A program made the translations under genes and the position numbers. 64,000 bases of DNA from Eledone cirrhosa (lineage: Eukaryota > Mollusca > Cephalopoda > Octopoda > Eledonidae): the NCBI GenBank assembly GCA_964016885.1, contig OZ024742.1, positions 8,010,162 through 8,074,161 of the forward strand, written 5' to 3'. Below the pieces are notes generated by a model, which saw only the letters and a program-made list of their open reading frames with translations, was not told the origin of the DNA and made no database searches. Below, piece after piece: positions 26,891 to 40,899 of this stretch (its first letter is position 1; every line of letters begins with the position of its first letter).

Positions 26891-28240
26891 GGAGACACAG
26901 TAACATGTACCTAGGAACGTTTTATATCAATATGCCACCCCTATGACTCCCTCAGGAGACACAGTAACATGTACCTAGGAACGTCTTATATCAATACGGC
27001 ACCACTATGACTCCCTCAGGAGACTCAGTAATTTGTACCTAGGAACGTCTTATCTCAATAAGGCACCACTATGACTCCCTCAGGAGACAAAGTAACATGT
27101 ACCTAGGGACGTGTTATATCAATACGGCACCACTATGATTCCCCCAGGAGACCCAGTAACATGTACATAGAAACGTCTTATATCAATACGGCACCACTAT
27201 GACTCCCTCAGGAGACATAGTAAAATGTACCTAAGACCGTCTTATATCAATACGGCACCACTATGACACCCTCAGGAGACACAATAACATGTACCTAGGA
27301 ACGTCCTATAACAATACGGCACCACTATGACTCCCTCATGAGACACAGTAACATGTAACTAGGAACGTATTATATCAATACGGCACCACTATGACTCCCG
27401 CATGAGACACAGTAACATCTACCTAGGAACGTCTTATATAAATACGGTACCACTATGACTCCCTCGGGAGACTCAGTAATATGTACCTAGGAACGTCTTA
27501 TCTCAATACGGCACCACTATGACTCCCTTGGGTGACAAAGTAACATGTACCTAGGAACGTCTTATATAAATACGGTACCACTATGATTCCCCCAGGAGAC
27601 ACAGTAACATGTACATAGGAACGTCTTATATCAATACGGCACCAGTATGACTCCCTCAGGAGACAGTAATATGTACCTAAGAACGTCTTATATCAATAGT
27701 GCACCTCTATGAGTCCCTCAGGAGACACAGTATTATGTACCTAGGAACGTCTTATATCAATACGGCACCACTATGACTCCCTCAGGAGACACAGTAAGAT
27801 GTACCTAAGACCGTCTTATATCAATACGGCACCACTATGACACCCTCAGGAGACACAATAACATGTACGTAGGAACGTCCTATATCAATACGGCACCACT
27901 ATGACTCCCTCAAGAGACACAGTAACATGTAAATAGGAACGTATTATATCAATACGGCACCACTATGACTCCCTCATGAGACACAGTAACATCTACCTAG
28001 GAACGTCTTATATCAATACGGCACCACTATGACTACCTCAGGAGACACAGTAAGATGAACCTAGGACCGTCTTATATAAATACTGCTCCACTGTGACTCC
28101 CTCATGAAACACCGCAACATGTACCTAGGAACGCTTATATCAATACGGCACCACTATGATTCCCTCAGGAGACACAGTAACATGTACCTAGGAACGTCTT
28201 ATATCAATACGGCACAACTCTGAGTCCCTCAGGAGACACA
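26890..28240 (+). repeat. Block R, copy 3
   Basis: CCTATAAC (27,305) and ACAACTCTGAGTC (28,214) both lie 2,875 bp after copy 2. The initial ATCATATATT monomers are missing, and the block starts straight at the ATGCCACCCC monomer. It ends domain II. Confidence 0.78.
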
Positions 28241-29399
28241 GTAACATGTACCTAGGAACGTCCTATATCAATACTGCACCACTGTGACTCCCTTAGGAGA
28301 CACAGTAACATGTACGTAGGAACGTCTTATATCAATGCGGCACAACTATGATTCCCTCAGGAGACACAGTAACATGTACCTAAGAACGTCTTATATCAAT
28401 ACGGCACCACTCTGACTCCCTCAGGAGACGCAGTAACATGTACCTAGGAACGTCTTATATCAATACAGCACCACTATGACACCCTCAGGAGACACAGTAA
28501 CATGTACCTAGGAACGTCTTATCTCAATACGGCACCACTATGACTCCCTCAGGTGACACAGTATCATGTACCTAGGAATGTCTTATATCAATACGACACC
28601 ACTATGACTCCTTCAGGAGACACAGTAACATGTATCTAGGAACGTCTTATATCAATACGGCACCACTGTGACTCCCTCAGGAGACACAATAACATGTACC
28701 TAGGAACGTCCTATATCAATACGGCACCACTATGACTCCCTCATGAGACACAGTAACATGTACCTAGGAACGTCTTATATCAATACGGCACCACTGTGAC
28801 ACCCCCAGGAGACACAATAACATGTTCCTAGGAATGTCTTACATCAATACGGCACCACTATGACTCCCTCAGGGGACACAGTAACATGTACCTAGGAACG
28901 TCTTATATCAATACGGCACCACAATGACTCCCTCAGGAGACACAGTAACATGTACCTAGGAACGTCTTATATCAATACGGCACCACTGTGACACCCCCAG
29001 GAGACACAATAACATGTACCTAGGAACGTCTTATATCAATACGGCACAACTATGACTCCCTCAGGAGACACAGTAACATGTACCTAGGAACGCCTTATAT
29101 CAATACGGCACCACTATGACTCCCTCAGGAGACACAGTAACATGTACCTAGGAACGTCCTATATCAACACGGCGCCACTGTGACTCCCTCAGGAGAGACA
29201 GTAACATGTACCTAGGAACTTCCTATCTCAATACGGCACCACTATGACTCCCTCATGAGACTCAGTAACATGTACCTAGGAACGTCCTATATCAATACGG
29301 ACCACTCTGACTCCCTCAGGAGACACAGTAACATGTACCTAGGAACGTCCTATATCAATACGGCGCCACTGTGACTCCCTCAGGAGACACAGTAACATG

Positions 29400-30900
29400 T
29401 ACCTAGGAACGTCCTATATCAATACGGCGCCACTGTGACTCCCTCAAAAGACACAGTAACATGTACCTAGGAACGTCCTATCTCGATACGGCACCACTAT
29501 GACTCCCTCAGGAGACTCAGTAACATGTACCTAGGAACGTCCTATATCAATACGGACCACTATGACACCCACAGGCGACACAGTAACATGTACCTAGGAA
29601 CGTCTTATATCAATACGGCACCACTGTGACACCCCCAGGAGACACAGTAACATGTACCTAGGAACGTCTTATATCAATACGGCACCTCTGTGACACCCCC
29701 AGGAGACACAGTAACATGTACCTAGAAACGTCTTATATCAATACGGCACCACTATGACTCCCTCAGGAGACACAGTAACATGTACCTCGGAACGTCTTAT
29801 ATCAATACGGCACCACTATGACTCCCTCAGGAGACACAGTAACATGTACCTAGGAACGTCTTATATCAATACGGCACCTCTGTGACACCCCAGGAGACAC
29901 AGTAACATGTACCTAGGAACGCCTTATATCAATACGGCACCACTGTGACACCCCCAGGAGACACAGTAACATGTACCTAGGAACGTCTTATATCAATACG
30001 GCACCACTGTGACACCCCAAGGAGACACAATAACATGTACCTAGGAACGTCTTATATCAATACGGCACCACTGTGACACCCCCAGGAGACACAATAACAT
30101 GTACCTAGGAACGTCTTATATCAATACGGCACCACTGTGACACCCCCAAGAGACACAATAACATGTACCTAGGAACGTCTTATATCAATACGGCACCACT
30201 GTGACACCCCCAGGAGACACAATAACATGTACCTAGGAACGTCTTATATCAATACGGCACCACTATGACTCCCTCAGGAGACACAGTAACATGTACCTAG
30301 GAAAGTCTTATATCAATACGGCACCAATGTGACACCCCCAGGAGACACAATAACATGTACCTAGGAACGTCTTATATCAATACGGCACAACTATGACTCC
30401 CTCAGGAGACACAGTAACATGTACCTAGGAACGTCTTATATCAATACGGCACCACTATGACTCTCTCAGGAGACACAGTAACATGTATCTAGGAACGTCT
30501 TATATCAATACGGCACCACTGTGACTCCATCAGGAGACACAATAACATGTATCTGGCAACGTCTTATATCAATACAGCACCACCATGACTCTCTCAGGAG
30601 ACACAGTAACATGTACCTAGGAACGCCTTATATCAATACGGCACCACTATGACTCCCTCAGGAGACACAGTAACATGTACCTAGGAACGTCTTATATCAA
30701 TACAGCACCATTATGACACCCACAGGAGACACAGTAACATGTACCTAGGAACGTCTTATATTAATACGGCACCACTGTGACACCCCCAGGAGACACAGTA
30801 ACATGTACCTCGGAACGTCTTATATCAATACGGCACCACTGTGACACCCCCAGGAGACACAGTAACATGTACCTATGAACGTATTATATCAATACGGCAC
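29400..30900 (+). repeat. 1,917-bp-spaced duplication, first copy
   Basis: CCTAGAAACG at 29,721 recurs at 31,638, and TTATGACACC at 30,711 recurs at 32,628; both are 1,917 bp apart (30 monomers less three bases). At the left edge the spacing is larger (CTCAAAAG at 29,443 and 31,425, 1,982 bp), one monomer more. Inside the first copy are several successive GACACCCCCAGGAGACACAATAAC monomers that are fewer in the second. Confidence 0.75.
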
Positions 30901-31379
30901 CACTGTGGCTCCCTCAGGAGACACAGTAACATGTATCTAGGAACGTCTTATATCAATACGGAACCACTATGACTCCCTCAGGAGACACAGTAACATGTAC
31001 CTAGGAACGTCTAATATCAATACGACACCACTATGACTCCCTCAGGTGACACATTAACATGTACCTATGAACGTCTTATATCAATACGGCATCACTGTGA
31101 CTCCCTCAGGAGACCCAGTAACATGCACCTAGGAACGTCCTATATCAATACGGCACCACTATGACTCCCTCAGGAGACACAGTAAAATGTACCTAAGAAC
31201 GTCTTATTTCAATACGGCACCACTATAATTCACTCAGGAGACACAGTAACATGTACATAGGGACGTCTTATATCAATACGGCACCACTATGACTCCCTCA
31301 GGAGACACAGTAACATGTATCTAGGAACGTCCTATATCAATACGGCGCCACTGTGACTCCCTCAGGAGACACAGTAACA

Positions 31380-32820
31380 TGTACCTAGGAACGTGCTATA
31401 TCAATACGGCGTCACTTTGACTCCCTCAAAAGACACAGTAACATGTACCTAGGAACGTCCTATCTCGATAAGACACCACTATGACTCCCTCAGGCGACAC
31501 AGTAACATGTACCTAGGAACGTCTTATATCAATACGGCACCACTGTGACACCCCCAGGAGACAGTAACATGTACCTAGGAACGTCTTATATCAATACGGC
31601 ACCTCTGTGACACCCCCAGGAGACACAGTAACATGTACCTAGAAACGTCTTATATCAATACGGCACCACTATGACTCCCTCAGGAGACACAGTAACATGT
31701 ACCTCGGAACGTCTTATATCAATACGGCACCACTATGACTCCCTCAGGAGACACAGTAACATGTACCTAGGAACGTCTTATATCAATACGGCACCTCTGT
31801 TACATCCCAGGAGACACAGTAACATGTACCCAGGAACGCCTTATATCAATACGGCACCACTGTGACACCCCCAGGAGACACAGTAACATGTACCTAGGAA
31901 CGTCTTATATCAATACGGCACCACTGTGACACCCCCAGGAGACCCAATAACATGTACCTAGGAACGTCCTATATCAATACGGCACAACTATGACTCCCTC
32001 AGGAGACACAGTAACATGTACCTAGGAACGTCTTATATCAATACGGCAGCACTATGACTCTCTCATGAGTCACAGTAACATGTATCTAGGAACGTCTTAT
32101 ATCAATACGGCACCACTGTGACTCCATCAGGAGACACAATAACATGTATCTAGCAACGTCTTATATAAATACGGCACCACTATGACTCCCTCAGGAGACA
32201 CAGTAACATGTACCTAGGAACGCCTTATATCAATACGGCACCACTATGACTCCCTCAGGAGACTCAGTAACGTGTACCTAGGAACGTCTTATATTAATAC
32301 GGCACCACTATGACTCCCTCAGGTGACAAAGTAACATGTACCTAGGAACGTCTTATATCAATACGACACCACTATGTCTCCCTCAGGAGACACAGAAACA
32401 TGTACCTAAGAACGTCTTATTTCCACACGGCATCACTATAATTCACTCAGGAGACACAGTAACATGTACCTAGGAACGTCTTATATCAATACGGCACCAC
32501 TATGACTCCCTCAGGAGACACAGTAACATGTACCTAGGAACGTCCTATATCAATACGGCGCCAATGTGACTCCCTCAGGAGACACAGTAACATGTACCTA
32601 GGAACGTCTTATATCAATACAGCACCATTATGACACCCACAGGAGACACAGTAACATGTACCTAGGAACGTCTTATATTAATACGGCACCACTATGACAC
32701 CCCCAGGAGACACAGTAACATGTACCTCGGAACGTCTTATATCAATACGGCACCACTGTGACACCCCCAGGAGACACAGTAACATGTACCTATGAACGTC
32801 TTATATCAATACGGCACCAC
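31380..32820 (+). repeat. 1,917-bp-spaced duplication, second copy
   Basis: It matches 29,400-30,900 in marker order. Private changes include AGGAGACAGTAACATG (loss of CA) near 31,560, TTACATCCC near 31,800 and CCCAGGAACGCC near 31,830. Substitution of the usual TGA and TAG by these variants leaves a chance 64-codon open frame at 31,671-31,865. Confidence 0.72.
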
Positions 32821-33199
32821 TGTGACTCCCTCAGGAGACACAGTAACATGTACCTCGGAACGTCTTATATCAATACGGCACCACTGTGACACCCCCAGGA
32901 GACACAGTAACATGTACCTAGGGACGTCTTATATGAATACGGCACCACTATGACTCCCTCAGGTGACACAGTAACATGTACCTAGGAACGTCTTATGTCA
33001 ATACGGCACCACTATGACTCCCTCAGGAGACACAGTAACATGTACCTAGGAACGTCCTATATCAATACGGCACCACTATGACTCCCTCAGGAGACTCAGT
33101 AACATGTACCTAGGAACGTCCTATATCAATACGGACCACTCTGACTCCCTCAGGAGACACAGTAACATGTACCTAGGAACGTCTTATATCAATACAGCA

Positions 33200-35040
33200 C
33201 CACTATGACACCCACAGGAGACACAGTAACATGTACCTAGGAACATCTTATATCAATACGGCACTACTGTGACACCCCCAGGAGACACAGTAACATGTAC
33301 CTCGGAACGTCTTATATCAATACGGCACCACTGTGACAACCCCAGGAGACACAGTAACATGTACCTATGAACGTCTTATATCAATACGGCACCACTATGA
33401 CTCCATCAGGAGACACAGTAACATGTATCTAGGAACGTCTTATATCAATACGGCACCACTATGACTCCCTCAGGAGAGACAGTAACATGTACCTAGGAAC
33501 GTCTTATATCAATACGGCACCACTATGTCTCCCTCATGAGACAAAGAAACATGTACCTAGGAACGTCTTATATCAATACGGCACCACTATGACTCCCTCA
33601 GGTGACACAGTAACAAGTACCTAGGAACGTCTTATATCAATACGACACCACTATGTCTCCCTCAGGAGACACAGAAACATGTACCTAGGAACGTCTTATA
33701 TCAATACGGCACCACTATGAATCCCTCAGGAGACACAGTAACATGTACATAGGAACGTCTTATATCAATACGGCACAACTATGAATCCCTCAGGTGACAC
33801 AGTAACATGTACCTAGGAACGTCTTATATCAATACGGCACCACTATGTCTCCCTCAGGTGACACAGTAACATGTACCTAGGAACGTCTTATATCAATACG
33901 GCACCACTATGACTCACTCAGGAGACACATTAACATGTACATAGGAACGTCTTATATCAATACGGCACCACTATGACTCCCTCAGGAGACACATTAACAT
34001 GTACATAGGAACGTTTTATATCAATACGGCACCACTATGAATCCCACAGGAGTCACAGTAACATGTACCTAGGAACGTCTTATATCAATACGGCACCACT
34101 ATGACTCCGTCAGGAGACACATTAACATGTACATAGGAACGTCTTATATCAATACGGCACCACTATGACACCCTCAGGACACACAGTAACATGGACCTAG
34201 GAACGTCTTATATCAATACGGTAGCAGTATGACTCCCTCAGGTGACACAGTAACATGTACCTAGGAACGTCTTATATCAATACAGCACCACTATGACACC
34301 CACAGGAGACACAGTAACATGTACCTAGGAACATCTTATATCAATACGGCACTACTGTGACACCCCCGGGAGACACAGTAACATGTACCTCGGAACGTCT
34401 TATATCAATACGGCACCACTGTGACAACCCCAGGAGACACAGTAACATGTACCTATGAACGTCTTATATCAATACGGCACCACTATGACTCCCTCAGGAG
34501 AGACAGTAACATGTACCTAGGAACGTCTTATATCAATACGGCACCACTATGTCTCCCTCATGAGACACAGAAACATGTACCTAGGAACGTCTTATATCAA
34601 TACGTCACCACTATGACTCCCTCAGGTGACACAGTAACAAGTACCTAGGAACGTCTTATATCAATACGACACCACTATGTCTCCCTCAGGAGACACAGAA
34701 ACATGTACCTAGGAACGTCTTATATCAATACGGCACCACTATGAATCCCTCAGGAGACACAGTAACATGTACATAGGAACGTCTTATATCAATACGGCAC
34801 AACTATGAATCCCTCAGGTGACACAGTAACATGTACCTAGGAACGTCTTATATCAATACGGCACCACTATGTCTCCCTCAGGTGACACAGTAACATGTAC
34901 CTAGGAACGTCTTATATCAATACGGCACCACTATGACTCACTCAGGAGACACATTAGCATGTACATAGGAACGTCTTATATCAATACGGCACCACTATGA
35001 CACCCTCAGGACACACAGTAACATGGACCTAGGAACGTCT
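33200..35040 (+). repeat. Left part of domain IV, with a 1,088-bp tandem duplication
   Basis: CACTACTGTG at 33,262 and 34,350 are 1,088 bp or exactly 17 monomers apart. The monomers that follow (CCTCGGAACG, GTGACAACCCC, CCTATGAACG, AGGAGAGACAG, CTCATGAGACACAGAAAC, AACAAGTACC) match in order, except that the second copy lacks one CTCCATCAGG monomer. Chance 75-codon open frames with a GTG start appear at 34,421 here and 40,306 in block S because GTGACAACCCC and AGAAACATG remove stops. Confidence 0.72.
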
Positions 35041-36540
35041 TATATCAATACGGCAGCAGTATGACTCCCTCAGGTGACACAGTAACATGTACCTAGGAAC
35101 GTCTTATATCAATACCACACCACTATGTCTCCCTCAGGAGACACAGAAACATGTACCTAGGAACGTCTTATATCAATACGGCACCACTATGACACCCTCA
35201 GTACACACAGTAACATGAACCTAGGAACGTCCTATATCAATACGGCACCACTATGACTCCTTCAGGAGACACAGTAACATATACCTGAGAACGTCTTATA
35301 TCAATACGGCACCTCTATAACTCAATCAGGAGTCACAGAAACATGTACCTAGGAGCGTCTTATATCAATACGGCACCACTATGACTCCCTCAGGAGACAC
35401 AGTAACATGTACCTAGGAACGTCTTATGTCAATACGGCACCACTGTGACTCCCTCAGGAGACACAGTAACATGTACCTAGGGACGTCTTATATCAATACG
35501 GCACCACTATGACTCCCTCAGGAGACACAGTAACATGTACCTAGGGACGTCCTATATCAATACGGCACCACTGTGACTCCCTCAGGAGACACAGTAACAT
35601 GTACCTAGGGACGTCTTATATCAATACGGCACCACTATGCCTCCCTCAGGAGACACAGTAACATGTACCTAGGAACGTCCTATATCAATACGGCGCCACT
35701 GTGACTACCTCAGGAGACACAGTAACATGTACCTAGGGACGTCTTATATGAATACGGCACCACTATGACTCCCTCAGGTGACACAGTAACATGTACCTAG
35801 GAACGTCTTATGTCAATACGGCACCACTATGACTCCCTCAGGAGACACAGTAACATGTACCTAGGAACGTCTTATGTCAATACGGCACCACTATGACTCC
35901 CTCAGTGGACACAGTAACATGTACCTAGGAACGTCCTATATCAATACGGCACCACTATGACACCCTCAGTACACACAGTAACATGGACCTAGGAACGTCC
36001 TATATCAATACGGCACCACGATGACTCCCTCAGGAGACACAGTAACATATACCTAGGAACGTCTTATATCAATACGGCACCTCTATAACTCACTCAGGAG
36101 ACACAGTAACATGTACCTAGGAGCGTCTTATATCAATACGGCACCACTATGACTCCCTCAGGAGACACAGTAACATGTACCTAGGAACGTCTTATGTCAA
36201 TACGGCACCACTATGACTCCCTCAGGAGACACAGTAACATGTACCTAGGAACGTCCTATATCAATACGGCACCACTATGACTCCCTCAGGAGACTCAGTA
36301 ACATGTACCTAGGAACGTCCTATATCAATACGGACCACTCTGACTCCCTCAGGAGACACAGTAACATGTACCTAGGAACGTCTTATATCAATACAGCACC
36401 ACTATGACACCCACAGGAGACACAGTAACATGTACCTAGGAACATCTTATATCAATACGGCACTACTGTGACACCCCCAGGAGACACAGTAACATGTACC
36501 TCGGAACGTCTTATATCAATACGGCACCACTGTGACAACC
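35040..36540 (+). repeat. Block S, copy 1
   Basis: AGCAGTATG (35,055) and CTCAGTGGAC (35,901) recur 3,646 bp later (38,701 and 39,547). Between them lie the CTCAGTACACACAG, GAGAACGTC, CTCTATAACTCA and AGGAGCGTC monomers and a run of CTAGGGACG monomers. It ends with the CACTACTGTG and CCTCGGAACG monomers. Confidence 0.82.
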
Positions 36541-38690
36541 CCAGCAGACACAGTAACATGTACCTATGAACGTCTTATAGCAATAGCGCACCACTATGAC
36601 TCCATCAGGAGACACAGTAACATGTATCTAGGAACGTCTTATATCAATACGGCACCACTATGACTCCCTCAGGAGAGACAGTAACATGTACCTAGGAACG
36701 TCTTATTTCAATACAGCACCACTATGACACCCACAGGAGACACAGTAACATGTACCTAGGAACATCTTATATCAATACGGCACCACTATGTCTCCCTCAT
36801 GAGACACAGAAACATGTACCTAGGAACGTCTTATATCAATACGGCACCACTATGACTCCCTCAGGTGACACAGTAACAAGTACCTAGAAACGTCTTATAT
36901 CAATACGACACCACTATGTCTCCCTCAGGAGACACAGAAACATGTACCTAGGAACGTCTTATATCAATACGGCACCACTATGAATCCCTCAGGAGACACA
37001 GTAACATGTACCTAGGAACGTCTTATATCAATACGGCACAACTATGACTCCCTCAGGTGACACAGTAGCATGTACCTAGGAACGTCTTATATCAATACAG
37101 CACCACTATGACTCCCTCGGGAGACACATTAACATGTACATAGGAACGTCTTATATCAATACGGCACCACTATGACTCCCTCAGGAGACACATTAACATG
37201 TACATAGGAACGTCTTATATCAATACGGCACCACTATGAATCCCTCAGGAGACACAGTAACATGTACCTAGGAACGTCTTATATCAATACGGCACCACTA
37301 TGACTCCCTCAGGTGACACAGTAACATGTACATAGGAACGTCTTATATCAATACGGCACCACTATGACTCCCTCAGGAGACACATTAACATGTACATAGG
37401 AACGTCTTATATCAATACGGCACCACTATGAATTCCTCAGGAGACACAGTAACATATACCTAGGAACGTCTTATATCAATACGGCACCACTATGTCTCCC
37501 TCAGGAGACACAGAAACATGTACCTACGAACGTCTTATATCAAAACGGCACCACTATGACTCCCTCAGGTGACACAGTAACAAGTACCTAGGAACGTCCT
37601 ATATCAATACGGATCACTCTGACTCCCTCAGGAGACACAGTAACATGTACCTAGGAGCGTCTTATATCAATACGGCACCACTATGACTCCCTCAGGAGAC
37701 ACAGTATCATGTACCTAGGAACGTCTTATGTCAATACGGCACCACTATGACTCCCTCAGGAGACACAGTAACATGTACCTAGGAACGTCTTATATCAATA
37801 CAGCACCACTATGACACCCACAGGAGACACAGTAACATGTACCTAGGAACATCTTATATCAATACGGCACTACTGTGACACCCCCAGGAGACACAGTAAC
37901 ATGTATCTCGGAACGTCTTATATCAATACGGTACCACTGTGACAACGTCAGGAGACACAGTAACATGTACCTATGAACGTCTTATATCAATACTGCACCA
38001 CTATGACTCCATCAGGAGACACAGTAACATGTATCTAGGAACATCTTATATCAATACGGCACCACTATGACTCCCTCAGGAGAGACAGTAACATGTACCT
38101 AGGAACGTCTTATATCAATACGGCACCACTATGTCTCCCTCATGAGACACAGAAACATGTACCTAGGAACGTCTTATATCAATACGGCACCACTATGACT
38201 CCCTCAGGTGACACAGTAACAAGTACCTAGGAACGTCTTATATCAATACGACACCACTATGTCTCCCTCAGGAGACACAGAAACATGTACCTACGAACGT
38301 CTTATATCAATACGGCACCACTATGAATCCCTCAGGAGACACAGTAACATGTACCTAGGAACGTCTTATATCAATACGGCACAACTATGACTCCCTCAGG
38401 TGACACAGTAACATGTACCTAGGAACGTCTTATATCAATACGGCACCACTATGTCTCCCTCACGTGACACAGTAACATGTACCTAGGAACGTCTTATATC
38501 AATACAGCACCACTATGACTCCCTCAGGAGACACATTAACATGTACATAGGAACGTCTTATATCAATACGGCACCACTATGACTCCCTCAGGAGACACAT
38601 TAACATGTACATAGGAACGTCTTATATCAATACGGCACCACTATGAATCCCTCAGGAGACACAGTAACATATACCTAGGAACGTCTTATA
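36540..38690 (+). repeat. Domain IV linker between S copies 1 and 2
   Basis: This stretch holds a CCATCAGG/AGGAGAGAC series like 33,380-33,560, then AACAAGTACC, ACATTAAC and ATAGGAACG monomers. The part from about 37,570 (GGATCACTCTG at 37,611) to 38,690 is matched at 47,372-48,480 with a shift of 9,786 bp. It includes the TCACGTGA monomer at 38,460. Confidence 0.7.
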
Positions 38691-40240
38691 TCAATACGGC
38701 AGCAGTATGACTCCCTCAGGTGACACAGTAACATGTACCTAGGAACGTCTTATATCAATACCACACCACTATGTCTCCCTCAGGAGACACAGAAACATGT
38801 ACCTAGGAACGTCTTATATCAATACGGCACCACTATGACACCCTCAGTACACACAGTAACATGAACCTAGGAACGTCCTATATCAATACGGCACCACTAA
38901 GACTCCTTCAGGAGACACAGTAACATATACCTGAGAACGTCTTATATCAATACGGCACCTCTATAACTCACTCAGGAGTCACAGAAACATGTACCTAGGA
39001 GCGTCTTATATCAATACGGCACCACTATGACTCCCTCAGGAGACACAGTAACATGTACCTAGGAACGTCTTATGTCAATACGGCACCACTGTGACTCCCT
39101 CAGGAGACACAGTAACATGTACCTAGGGACGTCTTATATCAATACGGCACCACTATGACTCCCTCAGGAGACACAGTAACATGTACCTAGGGACGTCCTA
39201 TATCAATACGGCACCACTGTGACTCCCTCAGGAGACACAGTAACATGTACCTAGGGACGTCTTATATCAATACGGCACCACTATGACTCCCTCAGGAGAC
39301 ACAGTAACATGTACCTAGGAACGTCCTATATCAATACGGCGCCACCGTGACTCCCTCAGGAGACACAGTAACATGTACCTAGGGACGTCTTATATGAATA
39401 CGGCACCACTATGACTCCCTCAGGTGACACAGTAACATGTACCTAGGAACGTCTTATGTCAATACGGCACCACTATGACTCCCTCAGGAGACACAGTAAC
39501 ATGTACCTAGGAACGTCTTATGTCAATACGGCACCACTATGACTCCCTCAGTGGACACAGTAACATGTACCTAGGAACGTCCTATATCAATACGGCACCA
39601 CTATGACACCCTCAGTACACACAGTAACATGGACCTAGGAACGTCCTATATCAATACGGCACCACGATGACTCCCCCAGGAGACACAGTAACATATACCT
39701 AGGAACGTCTTATATCAATACGGCACCTCTATAACTCACTCAGGAGACACAGTAACATGTACCTAGGAGCGTCTTATATCAATACGGCACCACTATGACT
39801 CCCTCAGGAGACACAGTAACATGTACCTAGGAACGTCTTATGTCAATACGGCAACACTATGACTCCCTCAGGAGACACAGTAACATGTACCTAGAAACGT
39901 CCTATATCAATACGGCACCACTATGACTCCCTCAGGAGACTCAGTAACATGTACCTAGGAACGTCCTATATCAATACGGACCACTCTGACTCCCTCAGGA
40001 GACACAGTAACATGTACCTAGGAACGTCTTATATCAATACAGCACCACTATGACACCCACAGGAGACACAGTAACATGTACCTAGGAACATCTTATATCA
40101 ATACGGCACTACTGTGACACCCCCAGGAGACACAGTAACATGTACCTCGGAACGTCTTATATCAATACGGCACCACTGTGACAACCCCAGGAGACACAGT
40201 AACATGTACCTATGAACGTCTTATATCAATACGGCACCAC
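38690..40240 (+). repeat. Block S, copy 2
   Basis: The shift is 3,646 bp from copy 1 and 3,902 bp to copy 3 (AGCAGTATG 38,701 to 42,603; CTCAGTGGAC 39,547 to 43,449). Copies 2 and 3 share CCACTAAGACTCC, ACGATGACTCCCCCAGG and CCTAGAAACGTCC, which copy 1 lacks, so they are the closer pair. Confidence 0.83.
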
Positions 40241-40899
40241 TATGACTCCGTCAGGAGACACATTAACATGTACATAGGAACGTCTTATATCAATACGGCA
40301 CCACTGTGACAACCCCAGGAGACACAGTAACATGTACCTATGAACGTCTTATATCAATACGGCACCACTATGACTCCCTCAGGAGACACAGTAACATGTA
40401 TCTAGGAACGTCTTATATCAATACGGCACCACTATGTCTCCCTCATGAGACACAGAAACATGTACCTAGGAACGTCTTATATCAATACGGCACCACTATG
40501 ACTCCCTCAGGTGACACAGTAACAAGTACCTAAGAACGTCTTATATCAATACGACACCACTATGTCTCCCTCAGGAGACACAGAAACATGTACCTACGAA
40601 CGTCTTATATCAATACGGCACAACTATGACTCCCTCAGGTGACACAGTAACATGTACCTAGGAACGTCTTATATCAATACGGCACCACTATGTCTCCCTC
40701 ACGTGACACAGTAACATGTACCTAGGAACGTCTTATATCAATACAGCACCACTATGACTCCCTCAGGAGACACATTAACATGTACATAAGAACGTCTTAT
40801 ATCAATACGGCACCACTATGACTCCCTCAGGAGACACATTAACATGTACATAGGAACGTCTTATATCAATACGGCACCACTATGAATCCCTCAGGAGAC

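Larger units (their letters stand above)
9660..28240 (+). repeat. Domain II: higher-order repeats with 4.15-5.1-kb spacing (blocks P, Q, R)
   Basis: Three kinds of long block alternate. Rare indel markers fix the spacings: CGCTTTTATCAATACGGTACC at 10,306, 12,731, 16,945 and 21,800; TACCGAGG at 14,201, 18,415, 23,204 and 26,142; CGACATGTCT at 10,911, 15,061 and 20,170; CCTATAAC at 19,641, 24,430 and 27,305. The 4,214-bp shift is found for both of the first two markers, so it is a real block shift of about 66 monomers. The 62-bp monomer type with AGACAGTAATATG is frequent here and in domain I, but I do not see it beyond about 27.7 kb. Confidence 0.85.
28240..33200 (+). repeat. Domain III: satellite rich in GTGACACCCCCAGG monomers, one 1.92-kb duplication
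   Basis: The domain II blocks stop and a different variant set takes over: CACTGTGACACCCCCAGG, GGCGCCACTGTG, CTCAAAAGACAC, CCTCGGAACG. The left part (28,240-29,340) shows no clear long-range partner in the window. The array does not break at either edge; only the monomer types change. No gene or other element is seen. Confidence 0.7.

Noticed and set aside
4081..28240. Transposon or retroelement remnants at block junctions
   Set aside because: All block junctions fall inside ordinary monomer sequence, with no terminal repeats, target-site duplications or foreign bases.
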